NCBI GenBank assembly: GCA_028279305.1
Contig: JANQOA010000023.1
Coordinates: forward strand, 21,800-85,799
Length of the DNA: 64,000 nucleotides
Source of the DNA: Pseudomonadales bacterium
Lineage (GTDB): Bacteria; Pseudomonadota; Gammaproteobacteria; Pseudomonadales; Azotimanducaceae
Direction of reading: 5' to 3'
In this document: piece by piece, positions 9,403 through 19,598 of the stretch
How the letters are laid out: every line of letters begins with the position of its first letter
Position numbering within the stretch: position 1 is the stretch's first letter
Notes under the pieces: model-generated
Databases searched by the model: none
Told to the model about the DNA's origin: nothing
The model's input: the letters and a program-made list of their open reading frames with translations, nothing else
Position numbers and translations under genes: made by a program

Positions 9403-10257
9403 TTACTGTCCGGGCAAGGCCACCTGCCCCATCTGTAAAGCAGCGTTGTAACCACCATCAACCAGCAGGTTTACGCCGTTTACATAACCTGCCAGATCTG
9501 AACCGAGGAACAACAGCGCCCGCGCCTGGTCTTCCGCGGTTGCCACACGTCCCGCCCCGGCCTCAATGGCCCAGTCAATGATCTCATCGGTCATGGTTTC
9601 GCGAAATGCAGGCAACAGAGGCGTATCCACCGGCGAGGGACAGACGCTATTGATGCGCAGTGCGTGCGCGGTAGCGGTCTTGGCAGCCTGCATGGTGTAC
9701 ACCTGCACACACTCTTTCGAGAAGAAATACCCGTCCGCCACCAGCGCTTCGTTGTCACCAATCCAGGCAACCCCCTCATCCCAACTGTCTATACTCAGCA
9801 GCGCGCTGATTTGCGGCAGGTGCTCCGGCCAGCGATTACCCGCAACAGAAGCGGTGTTGACGATCGCACCGCCTGACTGCATGTTCGGCAACAGCCTGTT
9901 GGTCAAACGTTTGAGACCAAGAATGTTGACGCGCATGACGGTGTCCGCCGGCAGCGTTGCCGCTACGCCGGCGTTGTTAAACAACACATCAACCTTACGA
10001 TCAGCGGCAGCAATTGCTGCCAGCGCTGCATCAATGGACAGCGGATTACCCATGTCGGTCTCAATAAATTCATCAACCGCTGATTCGGGTTCTTTGATAT
10101 CCAGAACAGTAATCTGCTCCGCCCCGGACTGCCGGAGCAATTCCACTAAGGCTGCGCCAATGCCCGAGTAAGCGCCCGTGACAACAATTTTTTTCCCTTC
10201 GAAGCTCAAAAGCGGTTGCATAACTTGCCTGGTCCCCTGTTTAACTGAACGAGACAT
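9403..10257 (-). CDS. SDR family oxidoreductase (3-alpha-hydroxysteroid/coniferyl-alcohol dehydrogenase-like)
   Basis: TGAYSGIGAAL cofactor motif, NNAGVA, YFFSK catalytic motif. Confidence 0.85.
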   Translation of the reverse strand: MSRSVKQGTRQVMQPLLSFEGKKIVVTGAYSGIGAALVELLRQSGAEQITVLDIKEPESAVDEFIETDMGNPLSIDAALAAIAAADRKVDVLFNNAGVAATLPADTVMRVNILGLKRLTNRLLPNMQSGGAIVNTASVAGNRWPEHLPQISALLSIDSWDEGVAWIGDNEALVADGYFFSKECVQVYTMQAAKTATAHALRINSVCPSPVDTPLLPAFRETMTDEIIDWAIEAGAGRVATAEDQARALLFLGSDLAGYVNGVNLLVDGGYNAALQMGQVALPGQ

Positions 10258-10269
10258 GGTACTCGAAAC

Positions 10270-12189
10270 TTACTGCAAGCTGCTCACATTCTGCTCTACG
10301 CGGGCAATAATATCGTCAACAGACATAACACCCAGGTCCTCGCCGCTCTGGGTGCGCACCGCCAGTTCGCCGTTGGCCACCTCCCGATCACCCACCACTA
10401 ACAAGTAGGGTATCGCCTGCAGGGTATGCTCACGGATCTTGAAACCTACCTTTTCATTTCTAAGATCTGAAATCACCCGGATGCCCCGCTCCTTCAGACG
10501 TTTTTCGACACTGGTGACGTACTCATCCTGCTTGTCAGTGATGGTCAACAGAGCAGCCTGCACAGGGGACAGCCAGACGGGGAATTTACCTTCGTAGTGT
10601 TCAACCAGAATCCCGATAAAACGCTCCAGAGACCCGAACAACGCCCGGTGCAACATCACCGGACGCTGGTCGCGGCCACCGCTTTCGTCCACATAAGAAA
10701 TATCAAAACGTTCCGGCAGGTTCATATCAACCTGCAGGGTGCCGCACTGCCAATCCCGGCCGATGGCATCCCGTAGCACAAACTCAAGCTTTGGCCCGTA
10801 GAAAGCACCCTCCCCGGGATACAACACGTAGTCCAATCCCATCACTTCCAGAGCGTTGCTTAATGCACCTTCGAGCTTGTCCCAGATTTCGTCGCTGCCG
10901 ATGCGCTTTTCGGGTCTGGTTGAGAGTTTGATCACCACGTCTTCAAAGCCAAAATCCCTGTAGATATCCAGAACAAGCGCCACCACGTCGATGCACTCCT
11001 GTTCCATCTGCTGCTCGGTGCAATAGATGTGTGCATCGTCCTGGGTAAAGTGCCGCACCCGCATCAACCCATGCAACGCACCGGAGGGTTCGTAACGGTG
11101 TACCTTGCCGAATTCAGCCATGCGCAAAGGCAGGTCGCGATAGCTTTTGAGACCCTGGGCAAACATGGAAACCGAACCGGGACAGTTCATGGGCTTTAAG
11201 GCAAACACGCGCTCGTCTTCAGTCTGCGTTGAAAACATGTGCTCGCGATAGTTGAACCAGTGTCCCGACGTTTCCCACAAGCTGCGGTCCATGACGTCCG
11301 GGGTATTTACCTCTACGTAATCGGCTTGTTCCTGCCGCTTACGCATGTATTCCAGCAGTTGCAGGAATAAGGTCCACCCTTTTGGGTGCCAGAATACGGA
11401 ACCCGGTGCCTCATCACTGAAGTGAAACAGATCAAGTCTGCGGCCCAGCTTGCGGTGATCCCGTTTTTCAGCCTCTTCCAATCGATGCAGATAAGCCTTG
11501 AGCTCCTTTTTGTCCCGCCAGGCGGTGCCGTATATACGCTGTAGCATTTCGTTGTCCGAATTACCGCGCCAGTACGCGCCGGCGAGTTTCATCAATTTGA
11601 ACGCCTTGGGCAGCTTGCCTGTACTGGGGAGGTGCGGACCACGGCAAACGTCGAACCACTCACCCTGGCGATAGACCGAAACTTCCTCACCCTCGGGTAT
11701 GATGTCTTCTATAATTTCGACTTTATAACTTTCACCGATCCGGCCAAACGTACCTATGGCCTGGTCACGATCCCAGACTTCCCGTTCAATCGGCAGATCG
11801 CGGCCAACAATTTCCTGCATGCGCTTTTCGATTTTTTCCAGATCATCAGGAGAGAACGGCTCTGGTCGTGCAAAGTCATAGTAGAAACCGTCTTCAATTG
11901 CCGGGCCGATGGTCACCTGCGTGCCGGGAAACAGCTCTTGCACGGCCTGCGCCATGACGTGCGCTGCATCGTGTCGAATCAGTTCCAGCGCCTCATCACT
12001 TTTTGCCGTGATGATGGCCACTTCGGCATCCTGGTTGATCAAGTATGAGGTATCAACCATCTGGCCATCCACCTTACCGGCCAGGGCGGCTTTAGCCAGC
12101 CCCGGGCCAATATCTGCGGCAACGTCGTGCACAGTGACTGCCTGCTCAAATTGACGTGAAGAACCATCAGGGAGGGTGATTTGCGGCAT
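10270..12189 (-). CDS. thrS: Threonyl-tRNA synthetase
   Basis: 639 aa full-length; TGS and class II motifs, [17 protein letters not shown]-terminal anticodon-binding domain. Confidence 0.96.
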   Translation of the reverse strand: MPQITLPDGSSRQFEQAVTVHDVAADIGPGLAKAALAGKVDGQMVDTSYLINQDAEVAIITAKSDEALELIRHDAAHVMAQAVQELFPGTQVTIGPAIEDGFYYDFARPEPFSPDDLEKIEKRMQEIVGRDLPIEREVWDRDQAIGTFGRIGESYKVEIIEDIIPEGEEVSVYRQGEWFDVCRGPHLPSTGKLPKAFKLMKLAGAYWRGNSDNEMLQRIYGTAWRDKKELKAYLHRLEEAEKRDHRKLGRRLDLFHFSDEAPGSVFWHPKGWTLFLQLLEYMRKRQEQADYVEVNTPDVMDRSLWETSGHWFNYREHMFSTQTEDERVFALKPMNCPGSVSMFAQGLKSYRDLPLRMAEFGKVHRYEPSGALHGLMRVRHFTQDDAHIYCTEQQMEQECIDVVALVLDIYRDFGFEDVVIKLSTRPEKRIGSDEIWDKLEGALSNALEVMGLDYVLYPGEGAFYGPKLEFVLRDAIGRDWQCGTLQVDMNLPERFDISYVDESGGRDQRPVMLHRALFGSLERFIGILVEHYEGKFPVWLSPVQAALLTITDKQDEYVTSVEKRLKERGIRVISDLRNEKVGFKIREHTLQAIPYLLVVGDREVANGELAVRTQSGEDLGVMSVDDIIARVEQNVSSLQ

Positions 12190-12382
12190 ATAGCACCTCA
12201 GTCAGTGGCGGCCCTTACCAGAGGCCGCGTGGTTAGCTACCGTAAGATGTCAAAACGGCGCGCAGTATAGGGGGATTTACGCGGAAACGCATGCCCAAGC
12301 ACCAACAACAGCCGGTATATTGATATGTTATAACGCAAAGCTTGAATGAGAAGGACTTTCACTTAACCGGAATTGATTGAAT

Positions 12383-13468
12383 ATGGACCTGGAGCATTAC
12401 TTTTCTGCGAACTATCCACAGGCGCGCGGCAAATTCCTGCAACTCTGCCAGGACCGGGGATTTGCCATCCAGTCCTATCAGAATGAACGGGCGCAGGCGC
12501 CGGACGGCAGCAACCTATATATGGACCTGGCCACCCTGGGCCGCAAAGACGCCCGCCGGTTGCTGGTTCTGTTCAGCGGCACCCACGGCGTGGAAGGATA
12601 TTGTGGATCCGGCATCCAGGCTGCGCTGGTAGGTGAGTCTGTTTTTGCTGACTGCGATCCGGATCTGCGCGTTGCCCTGGTACACGCGGTGAATCCTTAT
12701 GGATTTGCCCATGACCGGCGGGTTAACGAAGACAACATCGATCTGAACCGTAACTTCCTCGATTTTGCCAATGAAGTACCCACCGACAATGGCTACGGTG
12801 ATATTCATGCTTACCTGGTACCCCAGGCGTGGGAAGGCGAGTTGCGGACACAGGCGGATGCGGCGCTTAAGCAGTATGCAAAAGACAATGGCCCCGCCGC
12901 TTTGCAACATGCTGCATCCGGTGGTCAGTACACACACAATGACGGTGTTTTCTATGGCGGTGCGGCGCCAAGCTGGTCGGCACAAACCGTGCTTGCGCTG
13001 GTAAAAGAACTGGCGGCAGGAGCCAGCCGAGCCTGTTTCATTGATTTCCATACCGGTCTAGGACCTTACGGTTACGGTGAGATGATTGCTGCCGGGACCA
13101 GTGCGCAGGTGGCAAGAACGTTTGAGTTTTACGCAGGTTATGAGGTGACCGACCCGGATGCGGGAACTTCCGCGTCAGCACCGATTCAGGGCACCATGGC
13201 CCACGGCGTGGAGCGCGTGCTGCCCGCCGTCAAAACGCAGTTCCTGGCACTGGAATATGGCACGGTATCTTTGCAGGAAGTGATGACCGCGGTCAGGGCT
13301 GACAACTGGTTATACCAGGCAGGTACGGTGGACAGCGTATTAGGCAAAAAGATCAAGCGCCAGATCAGGGATGCGTTCTATTGCGACGAGACAAAGTGGA
13401 AAGACATGGTCTACGAGCGAGCGCTTGATGTGGTACAAGCAACAATGCGAAATCTTGAACAGGTCTGA
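12383..13468 (+). CDS. DUF2817 / M14-like metallopeptidase family protein
   Basis: HGVEGYCGSGIQ, NEDNIDLNRNF, DFHTGLGPYG motifs; ATG at 12383. Confidence 0.8.
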   Translation: MDLEHYFSANYPQARGKFLQLCQDRGFAIQSYQNERAQAPDGSNLYMDLATLGRKDARRLLVLFSGTHGVEGYCGSGIQAALVGESVFADCDPDLRVALVHAVNPYGFAHDRRVNEDNIDLNRNFLDFANEVPTDNGYGDIHAYLVPQAWEGELRTQADAALKQYAKDNGPAALQHAASGGQYTHNDGVFYGGAAPSWSAQTVLALVKELAAGASRACFIDFHTGLGPYGYGEMIAAGTSAQVARTFEFYAGYEVTDPDAGTSASAPIQGTMAHGVERVLPAVKTQFLALEYGTVSLQEVMTAVRADNWLYQAGTVDSVLGKKIKRQIRDAFYCDETKWKDMVYERALDVVQATMRNLEQV

Positions 13469-13482
13469 GGAGAAGTATCAAA

Positions 13483-14736
13483 ATGAAGCAGTCTTGGCTT
13501 GCGTTAGCGTCACTTGGGGTAGTACTCGCCGCTTACGGCGGACAGGTTCACGCCGACTCGCATGGGCAGAATGCTGCTGACTTCCACCAATCGCTGCTGA
13601 CGCTGGACGCGCACCTGGATACCCCGGCTTTGTTTCACCGGCCAGGTTATGACTTCTCCGCGCGCGGCTCGTTTGCCGAAAACGGTACAAACGTAGACTT
13701 GCCGCGCCTGCGGGAAGGTGGGCTGGACGGTGGCTTCTGGGTCATTTTTACCGCCCAGGGTGAACTGGACGAAGCCTCCTACATCAAAGCGCGCACGTCT
13801 GCACTGCTCCGCCAGATGGCCATACGGGAGCTGGCCGCCAAGTACTCTGACGAGGTGGAACTTGCATTCTCGGCTGACGATGCCCAGCGTATTCATGACA
13901 AAGGCAAGATTGTCGTCTTCCAGAGCATGGAAAACGCGTACCCGTTGGGATTGGACATATCACTGCTGGAAACGTTTTATACCGGCGGCCTGCGCATGCT
14001 GGGACCGGTACATTTCAGCAACAACCAGTTTGCCGACAGCTCCACCGATAGTGTTGTGTTGTACGAAGGGCTCAGCCCGATCGGCGAGGCGCTGGTGCGG
14101 GAAGCAAACCGCTTAGGCATCATTGTGGATGCCTCGCACGCTTCGGACGACGCGCTGCGAGACATGATGAGAATATCGTCAACACCGGTTATTTTGTCAC
14201 ACAGCGGACCGGACGGCGTTTATGAGCATGCGCGCAATGTGCCGGACAACTTGTTAAGACAACTGGCTGCAGCGGGCGGCGTTGTGCACGTTAATGCCTT
14301 CGGGGGATATCTCGAAGAACTGGTGCCCAGCCCCGAACACAAAGCCGCCATGGATGAGCTGCAAACAAAATACGGCGCGGATCTCGCATCTCTCTCCGAC
14401 AAGGAGCTTGAGGCATACCGGGGCGCCCGTGCCGAAGTTCACAAACGCTACCCGCCACCCAGGTCAAGCTTTGAGAAATACGTTGAACACCTGCTGTACG
14501 TGCTCGAGTTGGTCGGCCCGAATCACGTTGGTATCGGCGCGGATTGGGATGGCGGCGGCGGCGTTAACGGGATGGAAGACGCCGCTGCGGTACCAAAAAT
14601 CACTGAAGCACTGCTGCGGGCCGGGTACAGCCAGCAGGATATTGCTAAAATCTGGTCGGGCAACTTGTTGCGCTTGATGCGCGAGGTTGAAGCTGCAAGG
14701 GCAACGTCGCTTGAATCGCCCGATATTTTGAGATAA
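13483..14736 (+). CDS. Membrane dipeptidase (peptidase M19) with signal peptide
   Basis: LDAHLDTP, VDASHASDDALRDMM, HVGIGADWDGGG. Confidence 0.88.
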   Translation: MKQSWLALASLGVVLAAYGGQVHADSHGQNAADFHQSLLTLDAHLDTPALFHRPGYDFSARGSFAENGTNVDLPRLREGGLDGGFWVIFTAQGELDEASYIKARTSALLRQMAIRELAAKYSDEVELAFSADDAQRIHDKGKIVVFQSMENAYPLGLDISLLETFYTGGLRMLGPVHFSNNQFADSSTDSVVLYEGLSPIGEALVREANRLGIIVDASHASDDALRDMMRISSTPVILSHSGPDGVYEHARNVPDNLLRQLAAAGGVVHVNAFGGYLEELVPSPEHKAAMDELQTKYGADLASLSDKELEAYRGARAEVHKRYPPPRSSFEKYVEHLLYVLELVGPNHVGIGADWDGGGGVNGMEDAAAVPKITEALLRAGYSQQDIAKIWSGNLLRLMREVEAARATSLESPDILR

Positions 14737-14784
14737 AAGGGCCCGCTGCTGGTCTCCACAAGAATAATTCAGCCGGAGTAGCCT

Positions 14785-15285
14785 ATGCCGCGAATGCAGA
14801 ACGATACCGCCGCAGAGTTTCTGCAACAGCCCCACATTGGTGTTATCAGCACGCTGCGTAAAAACGGCATGCCCTATACGGTGCCAATCTGGTGGCTGCA
14901 CGAACAGGGCAGCTTCTGGATTACGGGTACCACCAACCGGGTATGGTGCAAGCAGCTGAAACTGGACACCCGCTGTTCACTGTGTATCGAGGCGCTGGCA
15001 CCCGTGCCTGGTTTTATCGCCGTGGATGGCCATGCTGAAGCCTTTGAACTGCCTGAATTTGACATCTGGCCCATCTCGCGGCGCCTGGCGGAAAAGTACG
15101 TAGGCAGCCGAAATCCTGAAGATCCTGCGGCCGTAGACCGGTTTTTCGACAACATGCGCACAGAGCCGCGTTTACTGTTTAAGATCCAGCCAACTGCTTG
15201 GCGCGCCATCGACATGCGGGTTTATCGCGGCAAGCGGGCAGACCGCGAATACCAGGAAAATCAATCGGCTAACGATTCGAAATAA
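14785..15285 (+). CDS. Pyridoxamine 5'-phosphate oxidase-fold (FMN/F420-binding-like) protein
   Basis: HIGVISTLRKNGMPYTVPIWWLHEQGSFWITG. Confidence 0.78.
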   Translation: MPRMQNDTAAEFLQQPHIGVISTLRKNGMPYTVPIWWLHEQGSFWITGTTNRVWCKQLKLDTRCSLCIEALAPVPGFIAVDGHAEAFELPEFDIWPISRRLAEKYVGSRNPEDPAAVDRFFDNMRTEPRLLFKIQPTAWRAIDMRVYRGKRADREYQENQSANDSK

Positions 15286-15330
15286 GTCCACACGTTGCTG
15301 TTTCCTAACAGCGAACCGGGACTCCGACAC

Positions 15331-16023
15331 CTAACGTTTTTGTCGCAGGTTGCCCAGCACCTGCTGTTGCACCTCGGGGATCAATCTGCTCACATCAATT
15401 GAGCGGCGATCCGCCAGGATTTCCATAGTCAGGCCCCGCATTAGTCCCACGATCATGTAGCTGCTTATGTCTGCATCAATATCGCTTCGAAACTCCCCAA
15501 GCGCAATGCCACGTTCTATTCGATCAGCCATGCGGCCACGTACACTCCGATTCAATTCTGCTATCTGTGGCCTTATTTCGGGTACTGCACTTAGTGATTC
15601 TCCCATGATGACGTACAGTGTATGTAACTGGCTTCCCCGCCTGGTCACCTCTTGCAGGTAGACATCAACGTAGTTGCGGATCGAGTCTTCCCCGCTTTCA
15701 CTTTCTGCCAGCGGATACAACTGCTCATCCACAAATCGTCTGGCAATGTCCTCTACAAGGGCCTTAAGCAAACCCTCTTTGGAATCAAACCGCTGGCCCA
15801 CAAGGCTGCCTGTATACCCCGCCTCCTTGCCGATCTGATTCAGCGTAGTGTCGCGGTATCCGTACTTGGAAAACAGTTTCTGGGCAGCCTTCAGGATCTT
15901 CCGTCGAGCTATAGCCTTACGCTCTTCATGCGTGCGCGGGGTTCGTTCCTTTGTCACGGCGCCCAATTTTAAATAGTTAATGCCCAACAAGTATAAAGAA
16001 CGGAAGCGCAGCGGCATAGCCAT
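15331..16023 (-). CDS. TetR/AcrR family transcriptional regulator
   Basis: HTH ...KILKAAQKLFSKYGYRDTTLNQIGKEAGYTG; exact start uncertain. Confidence 0.88.
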   Translation of the reverse strand: MAMPLRFRSLYLLGINYLKLGAVTKERTPRTHEERKAIARRKILKAAQKLFSKYGYRDTTLNQIGKEAGYTGSLVGQRFDSKEGLLKALVEDIARRFVDEQLYPLAESESGEDSIRNYVDVYLQEVTRRGSQLHTLYVIMGESLSAVPEIRPQIAELNRSVRGRMADRIERGIALGEFRSDIDADISSYMIVGLMRGLTMEILADRRSIDVSRLIPEVQQQVLGNLRQKR

Positions 16024-16123
16024 CAGCTGAAGATAACTATTGATAACGCTGCTTCATGTTAATATATTTGTTTACCGTAAAGTATTATTTTCAGCGGAAG
16101 CGCCGCTTAGCGAGGATGAACAG

Positions 16124-17065
16124 ATGGCACTGGCAGTCGATAGAGAAGCAAAATTTGGTTTCATTACCGGTATGCGCAGCTCCAGCGAAACGCGCGCCAA
16201 CGTTGATCTGGCCGAAAAGTGGGGATACCACTCGATCTGGGTGGGGGATCACATCGAGTTTCCGCTGCCGCTCCTCGACCCATTTGTCCAATTGGCACAC
16301 GCTGCGGCACTTAACAGCACGCTTACATTCGGTACCGCCGTTTACTTGTTGCCTCTGCGACATATCGTACCGGTGGCCAAACAAGTCGCCAGTCTCGACC
16401 TGCTCTCCGACGGCAGATTCATATTGGGTGCCGGTGTGGGCGGAGAATTTGCAAACGAGTGGAAAGCGTGCGGCGTACCGCGCAACGAACGCGGAGCGCG
16501 GATGTCGGAAGGCATTCCGCTGCTTAAAAAACTGATGTCGGGAGAGACGGTTGAGAATCCGCACGGCAAGTTTTATCCATTCGATGAATTGACCATGAAG
16601 CCCGCAGCCTCTACGCCTTCAGGCCCGCCGGTGTGGACAGGCGGCCGCTCCGCCGCGGCGCTGAAGCGTGCCGGGTTGATGGCAGACGGATGGATCGGCT
16701 ACTCCGTTACCCCGGGCATGTATGCTGATGCACTCTCCCAGATTGAGCGCGCCGCGAATGACGCCGGGCGCGAGATTGGACCTTTTGGTACCGGGGATCT
16801 CTTGTTCACGCAAATTGGCGACACCTATGAAGAAGCCTACGAGAAAGCCAACGCACATCTGAGTATGCGTTACGCGATGGATTTCTCCAATGCAACAAAG
16901 AAGTACTGTGCGTTAGGCCGGCCGGAAGATGTGGCTGAACGTTATAACGAATACTACCAGGCGGGCTGCAGACATTTTGTTTTGGATCTCACCAGTACGG
17001 GGCAAGACCTGAAGGTACAGATAGAACGGTTTGGCCGGGAAGTTCGGCCTCTGCTGTCGTTTTAG
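16124..17065 (+). CDS. Luciferase-like (LLM) class oxidoreductase
   Basis: TRANVDLAEKWGYHSIWVGDHIEFP, LSDGRFILGAGVG; ATG 16124 preceded by GCGAGGA. Confidence 0.85.
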   Translation: MALAVDREAKFGFITGMRSSSETRANVDLAEKWGYHSIWVGDHIEFPLPLLDPFVQLAHAAALNSTLTFGTAVYLLPLRHIVPVAKQVASLDLLSDGRFILGAGVGGEFANEWKACGVPRNERGARMSEGIPLLKKLMSGETVENPHGKFYPFDELTMKPAASTPSGPPVWTGGRSAAALKRAGLMADGWIGYSVTPGMYADALSQIERAANDAGREIGPFGTGDLLFTQIGDTYEEAYEKANAHLSMRYAMDFSNATKKYCALGRPEDVAERYNEYYQAGCRHFVLDLTSTGQDLKVQIERFGREVRPLLSF

Positions 17066-17068
17066 CCG

Positions 17069-17779
17069 TTAGACCAACCTGAACTGAAACCCGCAGATGT
17101 CTAAAGTCTCACCCGCTCTGTTGCGATTTGTCGCGACCAGATCAGCAGCGGCTAACCCGTCGCCTCGACCGTCAGCCGCAGATACAAAGCGGATGCGGGC
17201 GTCATCCAACTCGATCTCCCTGCCGTTCACCGGCCTGTCAATTGCTTTTGCCCAGCGCGCGGACATCTCATCAGGATCAGCAGCCTGCAGATCAATCGCC
17301 ACGACTTTGGAAACGACGCCGTCGAGTGAGTGGTACTGCCAGTCTTGACCAGCCCACAACCAGCTTTCCGGCGGGTCTGCCTCATCAAGTGACAAGATCG
17401 CGCCGCCGACATCCTTCGGATGCAGATGGATGCCGTGTATTGAAGCGCCGCGCTCATTCACCTCACCGTCATGTACGATGCGGATGCCGGCGCTTTCAAC
17501 TCTAGCCTTATGTTGTTCAAGCTCACTGGTCTGCAGCAGCACCATGTAGCCGCCTTCGCCGCCGCGGTGTTCGAGAAAGCGCCCCGCGGTTGTGCCCGGC
17601 TGCTTCGGAGCAACAACTTCAAGCAGCTGATCACCGATCGCATACAGACCATGCCGCAGCCCGAAGTAAGACAGTCCCGGGTCCCGGTAACAGACTTCCA
17701 GACCCAGCTGTTTGCAGATCTCCTGTTCAACGCCACGCAGTTCCGGGGTTACCAAGGCAATTTGTCGCAGTCGCATCAT
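17069..17779 (-). CDS. VOC/glyoxalase-like protein
   Basis: MMRLRQIALVTPELRGVEQEICKQLGLEVCYRDPGLSYFGLRHGLYAIGDQLLEVV; the longer ORF to 18076 overlaps the upstream gene and is likely over-extended. Confidence 0.75.
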   Translation of the reverse strand: MMRLRQIALVTPELRGVEQEICKQLGLEVCYRDPGLSYFGLRHGLYAIGDQLLEVVAPKQPGTTAGRFLEHRGGEGGYMVLLQTSELEQHKARVESAGIRIVHDGEVNERGASIHGIHLHPKDVGGAILSLDEADPPESWLWAGQDWQYHSLDGVVSKVVAIDLQAADPDEMSARWAKAIDRPVNGREIELDDARIRFVSAADGRGDGLAAADLVATNRNRAGETLDICGFQFRLV

Positions 17780-17843
17780 AACGCCGGCCTTTGTGCTGGT
17801 AGGTTTAAACGAGTCTACCCAATCATCAGCAGCGGATGCCAGT

Positions 17844-19598
17844 TTACGGCAGATACCAGATGGGTGACGTCCAGCCGCGTTCCCGTATCCAACGCTCAGC
17901 CTCCGGATAACTGTCACACACGCCGGCACGCTGACATTGATATGCGCTCCAGCGCGGGGTTGGTACCTGTTTGACCCGGGCATACCAGAAAGCCGGGACA
18001 TACGGATCAAATGCAGGATCCTGGTATACCGTGCAGACATCGTAGGCACCTTCACCGTCCTGCCACGCGGTGACAACCTTCTCTTTCATTCCTCCCTGTT
18101 CGATAGAGCCCTTGATGATTTCGACCTGATTCAGCGGCGCATGATCAGCCTGCGCCTGGATGCGGATGTAGATCGCGTCACCATTGTTTGTGTCATCATT
18201 TTTCGTGCCATCACTACTCAAAGTGCCGCCCATTGCTACACCTTGGGCCACACCTCGGGAGAGGTTTGAGGAACTGCAGTTCACCGGACTTTGGCTTGCC
18301 TGCACACGCAACCGCATGCGCGGGCCGCTGGTGGCGTACACCTCGCGGCGCTTCAATGCGGCAAAAATGCTGGCACGCGTATTCTGCTCCGCCCATACAG
18401 CCACCAGACCGCCCGGGTTAAAGTTGATTCGAGTCATGGCGCGCTCAATATTGCCTAGTCCGAACACGGTACCGGGCCAGCGTTGCTCGTCGACAAAGCC
18501 GCCGGTGGCGCTATGGTTGTCCGTGGAGCCGATAATGCCGAGCTGTAACGGATTGAGCTTTTCAGCAGACGACTCATACGCCCGCAGACCACGCAACAAC
18601 AGGCGCCGCACGTAACCGTGACGCAAACGTGTCCATTGCTCCGCAGTGAAATCCTGCTCCGCGGTAGGCCGTGAATTCAACGTCAGATAACGCTCGAATG
18701 CGCAATCTTCGTCCGTCATGCCAAACTCCGGCAGGCACTCGCTATTGCCTTTTTCCTGGTGTATCTCTACCAGCCGCTCATAACGCGCGCGCAGTGCCAG
18801 CACTGCAGGGGGTTCAGTCTCGACGTCGAAACTTTTGCCATCACCCATATTGGTGTTGTGAGGAATGGCAATGGCTTCGCAACCGTCTTCCGCAACACAC
18901 TGCCGGTCGAGTGCCTGCCACAACGCAATTGGCGTTGGATAGCGCATGTAGTCCGCTGGATCGTCCATGACCGAGTCGCCGGCAAAAATGATATTGCGGT
19001 GGTTATGACTGAAGTCGGGGGTTGCCGACCATTCATAGCCGATAAAAGCAGTAAAGCGGCACGGCTGATTAGCTTCGTTAGCCTGCTGCTGGATCCGCTG
19101 CCACTGGGACACTACCGCGTCATCGCACAGGCCGGGTTGCGCCTTACACAGCGGGGTTGGCTGCGGGGCTGCTTTGGTAATTGTCGGCAATACATAGTTG
19201 CTGAAAACCTCGGTACCGGTCGCAGGCGAATTTTTTTCGGTCAATATGTCACAGTAGGGATCATCGCTGGCTAACGGATCGGTGCACACGTACATCAGGT
19301 TGAACCATTCCGCATGATCGGTAACCGCCATGAAGTCCAACGGCCGTTTCAGTTGCACAGCCCGGCCGTTCGCCAGGGTGAGCGGTTTTCCTTTCGCGAA
19401 GTCATACGCCCGGGCTGGAGTGGCATGAGTACCGTAACCCCAACCGTCTAAGGAATATCCCGAGTGTACGTGCAGGTCACCCCAGTACACCTGTTTGTCT
19501 GAATTCGCCTGATCGCAGGAGACTTGCGCCGCCTGCACGCCGGTACATACAACTAAAACAAGCGGGAGCAGACAGCGTAAGGTCAAGCTACTGCTCAC
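17844..19598 (-). CDS. DUF3604 domain-containing secreted protein
   Basis: VYWGDLHVHSGYSLDGWGYGTHATPARAYDFAKG, DHAEWFN; GTG start overlaps the TBDR stop by 11 bp. Confidence 0.88.
   Translation of the reverse strand: MSSSLTLRCLLPLVLVVCTGVQAAQVSCDQANSDKQVYWGDLHVHSGYSLDGWGYGTHATPARAYDFAKGKPLTLANGRAVQLKRPLDFMAVTDHAEWFNLMYVCTDPLASDDPYCDILTEKNSPATGTEVFSNYVLPTITKAAPQPTPLCKAQPGLCDDAVVSQWQRIQQQANEANQPCRFTAFIGYEWSATPDFSHNHRNIIFAGDSVMDDPADYMRYPTPIALWQALDRQCVAEDGCEAIAIPHNTNMGDGKSFDVETEPPAVLALRARYERLVEIHQEKGNSECLPEFGMTDEDCAFERYLTLNSRPTAEQDFTAEQWTRLRHGYVRRLLLRGLRAYESSAEKLNPLQLGIIGSTDNHSATGGFVDEQRWPGTVFGLGNIERAMTRINFNPGGLVAVWAEQNTRASIFAALKRREVYATSGPRMRLRVQASQSPVNCSSSNLSRGVAQGVAMGGTLSSDGTKNDDTNNGDAIYIRIQAQADHAPLNQVEIIKGSIEQGGMKEKVVTAWQDGEGAYDVCTVYQDPAFDPYVPAFWYARVKQVPTPRWSAYQCQRAGVCDSYPEAERWIRERGWTSPIWYLP

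Noticed and set aside
10270-12189. thrS as an obafluorin/borrelidin resistance gene
   Set aside because: Positions I recall for known resistance (Gly after the reactive Tyr in FYGPK; Leu in LPxR) are unchanged, and no biosynthetic gene cluster is visible; kept only as a copy-number/motif question.
17780-18076. N-terminal extension of the VOC ORF (start 18076)
   Set aside because: Overlaps the DUF3604 C-terminus by >200 bp; the VOC domain begins at MMRLRQIALV (17779).
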